46,487 bases of DNA from DATLSM01 sp035534175 (GTDB lineage Bacteria > Actinomycetota > Thermoleophilia > Solirubrobacterales > 70-9), in NCBI GenBank assembly GCA_035534175.1, contig DATLSM010000048.1, positions 1 through 46,487 of the forward strand. Reading direction: 5' to 3'. The translations under genes and the position numbers were made by a program. Of this stretch, positions 40,590 to 46,487 are shown piece after piece (the stretch's first letter is position 1; the number at the start of each line of letters is the position of its first letter). The notes under the pieces were generated by a model. That model did no database searches and was not told the DNA's origin. It saw only the letters and a program-made list of their open reading frames with translations.

Positions 40590-40724
40590 CAGAGCGGGCA
40601 GGGGGAGGTTCGGGCGAAGCCCGGGCCGGAGGAGGTCTGCTAGGCGTCCGGGCCGGGACCAATCCACAGCCGCGGCCCGGGGCACCGACCTGGGGAAGGG
40701 CCCAACCTGCGGACCCTTCCCCGG
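40590..40724 (-). repeat. Hairpin-rich leader (element 5) upstream of the DUF3072-like gene
   Basis: Tip CGGGC-gaa-GCCCG (40611-40623); a mismatched stem CCGGGCCGGA with TCCGGGCCGG around 40621-40655; and, nearest parB, GGGGAAGGG with CCCTTCCCC (about 40692-40723). No T-run follows, so this is not a classic terminator for parB. Confidence 0.5.
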
Positions 40725-40730
40725 ATGCGG

Positions 40731-42254
40731 CTAGTTGCTCCCCTTGCGGCGCTGGCGCCGCGGACGCACCGATTTGATGTCGGCGGAGAGCAGCTTTTCC
40801 ACCTCGACGGAAGCGCGGAGGCCACCACGCACCCGCTTGGACTGGGGCAGCTCGTTCTCGTTGGCCAGCAGCGAAGCGATCATCGCGTCGCCGACCAGCT
40901 CCGTGACCTCGTTGACCGAGCTGGCGTCCTGCACCCGTTTGACGAGGTAGGCCGTGGACTGCTCGGCATCGGCATAGCCGACCTTCTCTTTTGTCTTGCC
41001 GGTGGTCTTCAGCTCCTTGACCTCGACCTCCTGTAGTTGCGAGGTGACGAGCCGCAGGCCCCGCGCCGCGAGGGTTGGGTTATCGGTGATGAGGGCGATT
41101 GCCATCGCCTTGACCCTGGCGAGCGCGAACTGCTTGCGGCTGGCGCTGCCGCGACGCTTGAGCAGGTTGCCGCCGACGGTCCCGTTCCAGGTCCGTGCGG
41201 CCACCGCCTTTTCTTTCCTCTCCTTGTATTCGGTCTGACGAGCCTCCTTCTGCTGCTCAGGGGTCACGGCGGGATCGCGGCCCTGAGACTGCGCCTGCCA
41301 TTCCTCCTCTGCCTTCCTGTGCTCCGCCGCCTCTTTCTCGATCCGCTCGACCGCCCGCTCGGTCAGGTCGGCGGCGAACTCCGCGTCGGTGATGAAGGCA
41401 ACCGTTGAGGTCCATTCGCCCTGGTCGACCTCATGCTCGACCAGGCAACCCGCGGCGCGGGCCGCGTCCATCTCGGCCTCGCCGAAGCGCAGCGTCGGGT
41501 TATCGGTATGGGTGTAGGGACGGGCTGCCAGGTGCCGCTCGCCGAGATCGCGGCGCTTCTCGGCATTGGGGATGAGGTCGCTGAGCTTCGCCCCGCTGGG
41601 ATCGATCATCGTCGGCCGCTCCTCGAAGCGCGCCTCGGCGGTCGCAGCCAGCAGGTCGCCGAAGTTGACGACGAACTCGCGGCCCTTGATCTTCTTGCGC
41701 TTCGCCAGCTCGCAGAGGCACTCGGCGATCCTGGGCGAGACCTTGGCGACGCCGCGCAGGTCGCGCTCGGCATCGACCGGGACGTGACCCTCGCCGATGT
41801 AGACCTGGACGGCCTCGGGGAGTTTCAGTAGCCGCATGTGCTGGCTGACCCAGCTCTCGGAGACTTCCAGCTCCTCGGCGATCTTCTTGTGGGTGGTCAG
41901 GTTCAGCTCCTCGGCCAGTGCTTGCAGGCCGCGGGCAGTGTCGATCGGGTCGAGGTCCTCGCGGTGGTGGTTCTCCACCAGTGCAGCCGTGAGGGCATCG
42001 CCGCCGTCACGGACGTGGACCGGCACCTTCTCGATGCCCGCCATTTCCGCCGCTTTCAGACGCCGGTGCCCGGCGATCACGGCGAACTTGCCGCCGTCGA
42101 TCGGCCGGACGGTGAGCGGCTGCACCACGTCGGTCTTGCCTAGGCTGCCGGCAAGCCGAGCGAGGGCGTCGGGGTCCATGTGGGTGCGAGGGTTGAAGCC
42201 CTGGACCACCTCGATCTTGTCGACCTCGAGTAGTGGTGTCGCTAGGTCACTCAT
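40731..42254 (-). CDS. ParB-like partition/nuclease-family protein
   Basis: 507 residues from ATG 42254 (ribosome site AAAGGAG). N-terminal ParB/Srx domain: VVQPLTVRPIDGGKFAVIAG then HRRLKAAEMAGIEKVPVHVR and ENHHREDLDPIDTARGLQAL. HTH: KKIAEELEVSESWVSQHMRL. The C-terminal 250 residues are unusually long and charged (about 380-430 Lys/Glu-rich). No ParA partner is visible, so partition in the strict sense is unproven; expression control or anti-defence is possible, as leading-region ParB-like proteins often vary in role. Confidence 0.85.
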   Translation of the reverse strand: MSDLATPLLEVDKIEVVQGFNPRTHMDPDALARLAGSLGKTDVVQPLTVRPIDGGKFAVIAGHRRLKAAEMAGIEKVPVHVRDGGDALTAALVENHHREDLDPIDTARGLQALAEELNLTTHKKIAEELEVSESWVSQHMRLLKLPEAVQVYIGEGHVPVDAERDLRGVAKVSPRIAECLCELAKRKKIKGREFVVNFGDLLAATAEARFEERPTMIDPSGAKLSDLIPNAEKRRDLGERHLAARPYTHTDNPTLRFGEAEMDAARAAGCLVEHEVDQGEWTSTVAFITDAEFAADLTERAVERIEKEAAEHRKAEEEWQAQSQGRDPAVTPEQQKEARQTEYKERKEKAVAARTWNGTVGGNLLKRRGSASRKQFALARVKAMAIALITDNPTLAARGLRLVTSQLQEVEVKELKTTGKTKEKVGYADAEQSTAYLVKRVQDASSVNEVTELVGDAMIASLLANENELPQSKRVRGGLRASVEVEKLLSADIKSVRPRRQRRKGSN

Positions 42255-42291
42255 GGGTGCTCCTTTGTTCTTGCTCCCGTCTGATGCGGGA

Positions 42292-42343
42292 GCCGGTGCC
42301 CCCGCCCCCGCACGCGAAGCGTGCGACCATGCGGGGCGCCGGC
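42292..42343 (-). repeat. Nested hairpin element 6 upstream of parB
   Basis: Outer stem GCCGGTGCCCCCGC (42292-42305) with GCGGGGCGCCGGC (42331-42343); tip CGCACGC-gaa-GCGTGCG (42309-42325), identical in stem to element 2. It ends 37 nt before the parB start and begins at the stop of the gene upstream. Confidence 0.65.
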
Positions 42344-42636
42344 TAAGCGAAGGCGGCCAGATCGAAAGCCCGCTCGGTTGCTTCATGGCTCATCGGGCAG
42401 GCACCGAGCCGCTCGGCCTGTCGCCGGTAGTCGGCGAGCAGTACCGCCAGCTCGGCCTTCGACTCGAATCCCGACTCGACGAAGTAGCGACGACCGTGGC
42501 CGTCACGGGGGTAGTCGTAGACGAAGACCTGGCCCTCGATGCGGCGGCCGACCAGGACCCGTCCCTTGTCGGAAACGGTGTAGCGGCCGAGTACATTGAG
42601 CTGTGCCGGTTGGGACTGAATTGCCGTGGCGTTCAT
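42343..42636 (-). CDS. Small conserved protein upstream of parB
   Basis: 97 residues. NVLGRYTVSDKGRVLVGRRI then GQVFVYDYPRDGHGRRYFVE and SGFESKAELAVLLADYRRQA. The beta-rich middle and helical end suggest a compact alpha/beta domain; no named family. AAGGAGG lies before the ATG. First gene of the leading run seen from the right. Confidence 0.6.
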   Translation of the reverse strand: MNATAIQSQPAQLNVLGRYTVSDKGRVLVGRRIEGQVFVYDYPRDGHGRRYFVESGFESKAELAVLLADYRRQAERLGACPMSHEATERAFDLAAFA

Positions 42637-42649
42637 CGCGCACCTCCTT

Positions 42650-42800
42650 GGCTCGTTGATGGGAGTCGCTGAGCCGTCCGGCAGCGGATCAGGGGGCGCG
42701 GAACCCGAGCGTCAGCGAGGGCGCGTCAGCGAGGCCCGCTCCGCGGGCCTTGAAGCGCCGCCGGCCGCTGCCAGGCTCGGGCGACTCCCATCAACGAGCC
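42650..42800 (-). repeat. Nested hairpin element 7: perfect 20-bp inverted repeat
   Basis: GGCTCGTTGATGGGAGTCGC (42650-42669) is mirrored exactly at 42781-42800. The 111-bp loop contains the tip GGCCCGC-tcc-GCGGGCC (42733-42749) and further short repeats (GCGTCAGCGAGG twice). It ends 13 nt before the start of the small conserved protein. The remaining bases to 42894 hold no gene. Confidence 0.8.
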
Positions 42801-42894
42801 AGGTGGCCTCAGGCGGCCTTGCCTGCGGGACTCAGCGGCCTGAAGCTCGTCAAGTCCGTCCGATCCCAGAGCCTGTAGCCGACGGCGCAGCAAT

Positions 42895-43749
42895 TCACCA
42901 TGAGCCCAGGGACGCCAGCGACGGCATCTCGGCGGCTTCCGTGGCCATGAGCTTCCTCTTACTCCTGAGCATTCTCGACCACGGCGTTTGAACGTCTTTC
43001 AAGTTCAGTGGCGGCCGCCACTGACCGAGCAGCTCTCGCTCGATCGCCAGGAGCTCTGCCGACCCTTCCTGGGGCCAGACGGCGAGCTTCAGGTACCGCT
43101 GCATCCAAGTCGTGAGCTTGGCGTCATCAGACGGCGACATCCCGAAGTTGGCAAGACGTCCCGGGTTCTGCAAATTTCGAGGCTGCCCCCTCAGCTCCAA
43201 TGAATCACGGAGCAAAGCTGCAAGAGATCTCCGCAGGGTGGATGACCCAGTCCGACCATCCGCAAAGTGGGTCTGGAGGTCGCGACTGACCAGGCTGGCC
43301 TCGGCCTTGCCCACATAGAGGGGGCGCTCGTCCGGCGGATCGCCAAGACGAAGCTCGGACCATGCCGCGGCTTCGCCGTGGAGCGCATATAGCCCCGGCT
43401 TGTCATCGACGTGCGACGCAGCCTCCACGAGCGTAAATTTGGGTCCACCGAGGGCGATGGCCGCAGCCTTCGCAATGGCTGAAAAATCGCCCACCTCGCA
43501 GCTTGCCCGCCTGCCGCTGACTCGATCGCACCCGATTGAGATCTGACCACCTTCGATCAGGTCGTCGAAATCAGAGACCGTGAAGCCGTTGGTCCTTCCT
43601 CCGCTCCAATCCGATATCCGAAAGCCCAATCGCCGCAGCTGCGCCCGAAGAGATTCTTGCTCTTTCCGCTCAGAGCGGCGAATTTGGCTCAGCAGGAAGC
43701 GGACTCGGTCTGCCTCCTCAGCCGTGAAATAGTTACGTTCAGTGCCCAT
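42895..43749 (-). CDS. GIY-YIG-like nuclease
   Basis: 284 residues. N-terminal helical and beta region of ~115 residues (NYFTAEEADRVRFLLSQIRR; GFRISDWSGGRTNGFTVSDF). Then KPGLYALHGEAAAW and RPLYVGKAEASLVSRDLQTH give the G-x-Y...Y-V-G-K core of the GIY-YIG fold, and LLAIERELLGQWRPPLN carries the late catalytic-type Glu. It lies 29 nt after the DUF499 ATPase and likely shares its transcript. A role as DNA-cutting effector of that locus is inferred. Confidence 0.65.
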   Translation of the reverse strand: MGTERNYFTAEEADRVRFLLSQIRRSERKEQESLRAQLRRLGFRISDWSGGRTNGFTVSDFDDLIEGGQISIGCDRVSGRRASCEVGDFSAIAKAAAIALGGPKFTLVEAASHVDDKPGLYALHGEAAAWSELRLGDPPDERPLYVGKAEASLVSRDLQTHFADGRTGSSTLRRSLAALLRDSLELRGQPRNLQNPGRLANFGMSPSDDAKLTTWMQRYLKLAVWPQEGSAELLAIERELLGQWRPPLNLKDVQTPWSRMLRSKRKLMATEAAEMPSLASLGSW

Positions 43750-43778
43750 CAGTAGGTCGGCTTTGGCAAGCCGCAGGA

Positions 43779-46487
43779 CTAGTGCTCCTCAAAGCCGCTC
43801 TGCTCGAACTTCAACGTTGTGGCGTTCTCCGACACGACGCGAGCCTGGGACTCGTCGAATCCGTCTGGTGCTGTGGCCTCGATCTCCAGCGTGATCTTGA
43901 CCGTCGCGTCCGGAACAGAGGCCAGGTGTGCCAGCACCTCGTCGGCCACGTTCTTGAAGTCCATCGCATAGCGCTCGCTCGATAGGCGTTTACTGGCGAA
44001 AAAGCGGGTCTTCTTCTGTCGCGGCGGCTCGGAACCCTCACCGCTCGGTTCAGGGCCACCACCCTCGGCAGGGATGCCGGTTAAGGCTTCCGTGGCGGCG
44101 TCACTGCCGTCGGCCGATTCCGGCGCCTCAGCGGATCGCTGGGCAACTGCTACCTCGGGGCGAACGATCAGAGTCTGGTCGGTGATCTGAATCGGCTGTT
44201 CGTCTGACGGCAAGACCAACCCTCGGTAGCGCTTCGAATCAGGGTCGTACCCATCGGCAAGCGCGAAGCCATCCTGCTCCCAGAGCATCGGCGATTCCAG
44301 CAGCCCGGCAAAGAGCACCGACCGATCGGTGAGCCGCGGCATATAGGGGTACTGGGCATAGGTTTTCCAGAGGTCGCCGACGGTGACATGGCCGTCCCCC
44401 CAAAGCGCCGCTGCGTGGTCGTTGAGTTGGTGGCGGATCGCCGCACCCGCCTGTTTCGTGGCAAGCGAGCCATCATTGCCAAGGCGTCGCGAGACCCGCT
44501 CCGCAAGGGACGCCGCCTGCCCTTCGACCTTCGTCACGTCCACCTCGACAGGTTGTCCCTGTGGCACGAGCGCCCACTGGTAGGTACCAAGAAGCCGGGA
44601 ATCGACAGTCTCGCTCGCCTGCTTGGATTTCTCGGATGCCTGGTTCTTCTGGTTTTCGGTGAGATCGAGCTCAGCCTGCTTGTCGAGCACCTCCTTCCAA
44701 CCTAGGTAGGTTCTCACCGCGCGGTCGAGCTCCTCCATCCGCGCCTCGTCGGCGGCAAGGAAGACGACCATGTTGCGGTTGACCCGGCTGGCGCTGCCCC
44801 GCTGCTCGGCGGCCTTCGCGGCGAAGGTGAGCGCGTTGGTCTCTTTCTTGTCGCGGCGGTGCGCTAATTGCGGGTGCAGGACTACGAGACGGGCTTCGTC
44901 GCTGTCAGCGATGTCTCCCGTCTCTTCGGGGCAGACGTGCACCGCGGCGAAATCTCCGGGGCTCTTCGCCTGACTCTCAAGCCGCCGCTTGATCTCGGCC
45001 CAGACCTCCTCTTTGTGGATGCGGTCGGCGTGGTCCTTGGCGCGGCGCGAGATGTTGGCCTGCAGGTCATACCAGTACTTGCCCGAGCCAGAGTAGAAGT
45101 AGGTGGCGCGATCCCCTAGCTGGGTTAATGCCGAATGGAAGTTGCCGACAACGTCGCCGGGCACAGCGGCCCCGAGGAAGACCCGGGCGGCCTCGAGTCC
45201 CTTATGTGAGGTGCCGATCGTCGGCGCCGCACCGACGAAGACCGCGCGGGCCAGCCGCTTGGTGACCGATCGCCCACCAAACAGCGGCTTCTCCTTGTCG
45301 ATCTTCGCCGGCTCGGAGTTCGGTCCGTCGACGTCGGCGTCAATGACCGCCTTCCATGAGTCCTCCAGGTACTGTGTCAGCTCGGCGTTGACCGCTGAAG
45401 TTGCCAGCGGCACCGATGCGGGCATGATCAGCGGAGACTGGTCCTCTCCGACCCAAAGCTGATGAATGACAGTATTCATCAGCCGGAGCACGCCTCGCGT
45501 GCGCTGGAATCGCTCGAGGCTCGACCAGTCCTCGTAGAGTCTCTCGAAGAGCTCGGGGTGAATCGGGTAGGTGCGCTTGATGCGCTCCTCGTAGTCAAGG
45601 TCGCGCGCCTCGCGGGGGAACTCATCGCTGTGCTTGCGGTAGAGCTCACCGAACTTCCTGGCGGTGGCAGAAATCGCGGCCAGGGCGCCGGCGTCTGGCG
45701 CTACAAAAAGCCGCTGGCGAACTATGTGGTAGGACTCGTCGGCCGACGCTGGGCGCCACTGATCGGCGACTCGCCGAACCACGTTCTGCAGGCGCTTGAG
45801 GGCCTCGACCCCGTGTGCCCCACCCACCTCCTCCGCGTTTCCCGCAGCAGTCTGCTGATCGTCGCCACTCTCCGACGCAGGTATTGAGATCGCGAGTAGC
45901 ACGCCCGGTGTGCCCTTGACAGCCTCGGTCAGCGCCTGGGCGAAGGTGAACTGATCAACGAACGTACCTCCAGCGAGATCGTCCCGGGAGAAGAGGCTGC
46001 GCGCATAGGCGACCCACTCGTCGATCAGGATCAGAGCCGGCGAGTACTTGGAGATGAGCTCGTGAAGCGCCTGACCTGGCGGGGTACGGTTCTGGTCGGC
46101 CTGCGCGACGATCGCATAGGCCTCCGCGCCGCCGAGCTGCCAGGCGAGCTCGCCCCAGAGCGTCCGGACCTCGAGCCCGTCATGTGCGCTCACCGAGCCG
46201 GGCGAGATCATCTGGCCGACGAGCACCGCCGTGCGAGCCGGTGGAGGCGCCTCGATCCCGGCCGCGGCCAACATCGCCTCGACGCCGGGCAGCTCGTGGG
46301 GTGGATAGCCGGCGGCCAGATGGTAAAGGGCGATCATCGAGTGGGTCTTGCCACCGCCGAAGTTGGTCTGCAGCTCGACGACCGGGTCGCCGCCAACCTT
46401 TCGGAACCGGCGCACGGCGTTCAGCAGCAAGTCCCGCAGCCCGTCGGTGAGGAAGGTCCGGCGGAAGAACTCGACGGGCTTGCCATA
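43779..46487 (-). CDS. DUF499-type ATPase (COG1483), partial
   Basis: About 900 residues are visible and the frame stays open at the right edge (GKPVEFFRRTFLTDGLRDLL before NAVRRF), so the start is missing. Walker A TNFGGGKTHSMIALYHLA, an acidic Walker-B-like LILIDEWVAYAR, and VLLAISIPAS as sensor strand. A long helical middle (KNQASEKSKQASETVDSRLL) and a terminal beta region complete the family pattern. DUF499 proteins are usually encoded with a DUF1156 DNA methylase and a helicase in predicted restriction or Hma-like defence loci; those partners should lie just beyond the window. Confidence 0.82.
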   Translation of the reverse strand, partial: YGKPVEFFRRTFLTDGLRDLLLNAVRRFRKVGGDPVVELQTNFGGGKTHSMIALYHLAAGYPPHELPGVEAMLAAAGIEAPPPARTAVLVGQMISPGSVSAHDGLEVRTLWGELAWQLGGAEAYAIVAQADQNRTPPGQALHELISKYSPALILIDEWVAYARSLFSRDDLAGGTFVDQFTFAQALTEAVKGTPGVLLAISIPASESGDDQQTAAGNAEEVGGAHGVEALKRLQNVVRRVADQWRPASADESYHIVRQRLFVAPDAGALAAISATARKFGELYRKHSDEFPREARDLDYEERIKRTYPIHPELFERLYEDWSSLERFQRTRGVLRLMNTVIHQLWVGEDQSPLIMPASVPLATSAVNAELTQYLEDSWKAVIDADVDGPNSEPAKIDKEKPLFGGRSVTKRLARAVFVGAAPTIGTSHKGLEAARVFLGAAVPGDVVGNFHSALTQLGDRATYFYSGSGKYWYDLQANISRRAKDHADRIHKEEVWAEIKRRLESQAKSPGDFAAVHVCPEETGDIADSDEARLVVLHPQLAHRRDKKETNALTFAAKAAEQRGSASRVNRNMVVFLAADEARMEELDRAVRTYLGWKEVLDKQAELDLTENQKNQASEKSKQASETVDSRLLGTYQWALVPQGQPVEVDVTKVEGQAASLAERVSRRLGNDGSLATKQAGAAIRHQLNDHAAALWGDGHVTVGDLWKTYAQYPYMPRLTDRSVLFAGLLESPMLWEQDGFALADGYDPDSKRYRGLVLPSDEQPIQITDQTLIVRPEVAVAQRSAEAPESADGSDAATEALTGIPAEGGGPEPSGEGSEPPRQKKTRFFASKRLSSERYAMDFKNVADEVLAHLASVPDATVKITLEIEATAPDGFDESQARVVSENATTLKFEQSGFEEH

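Noticed and set aside
40692..40723. Rho-independent terminator after parB
   Set aside because: Strong 9-bp hairpin but no T-run; grouped with the structured leaders instead.

Overview
High-GC actinobacterial DNA, most likely a soil Thermoleophilia or Solirubrobacterales-type organism. This rests on codon and GC character, SCO6880-type conjugation proteins and Arg-rich secreted proteins; the taxonomic call is inference. Almost the whole window is one integrated conjugative element (ICE). Its left boundary is visible at about 164-204, where only the 3' half of a CAT-anticodon tRNA-Met gene is left. Outside it lies the start of an IS66-type transposase. The right boundary, expected to carry the intact tRNA, is beyond the window.

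Layout. 366-5500 (minus): an IetA/IetS-like AAA ATPase plus subtilase pair, a HicB antitoxin with a decayed hicA, the tyrosine integrase and its excisionase. 5683-7186 (minus): a bifunctional peptidoglycan hydrolase and a lipoprotein. 7354-10582 (plus): an element-encoded sigma factor with a membrane-tethered tail, then two secreted proteins. 10737-18061 (plus): a tightly overlapping type IV secretion operon (pilin-like, VirB8-like, VirB6-like, SCO6880, VirB4-like ATPase, VirD4/TraD coupling protein). 18668-29728: metal and stress cargo, including CsoR, a permease-YHS fusion, a CDF transporter and a decayed copy of its start, DoxX, TetR regulators, an ABC exporter, a methyltransferase and Lgt. 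29731-33531 (minus): a second sigma factor and a MobF relaxase-helicase. 33571-33596: a candidate oriT. 33726-42636 (minus): leading-region-type genes (small HTH-like protein, ssb, ardC, DUF3072-like, ParB-like), interrupted by a group II intron with a dead reverse transcriptase and by a second metal cassette (ArsR, CDF, His-rich and Met-rich secreted proteins). 42895-46487 (minus): a GIY-YIG-like nuclease and a DUF499-type ATPase that runs off the right edge, probably part of a methylase-associated defence locus.

Two unnamed regulatory layers stand out. First, a bipartite motif GATGCAA-N13-TGGACA occurs upstream of the lipoprotein, the sigma gene, the pilin operon and the relaxase, always pointing at the gene. 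In two cases it sits 8-9 nt before the ATG, which suggests leaderless transcripts read by the element's own sigma factor. Second, seven nested hairpin elements, alike in shape but not in sequence, lie just upstream of minus-strand genes (ssb, ardC, parB and others). With the candidate nic site on the plus strand, the transferred strand would run into these genes as their template strand. The hairpins are therefore candidates for single-strand (Frpo-like) promoters used early in the recipient; structured 5' leaders are the main alternative.
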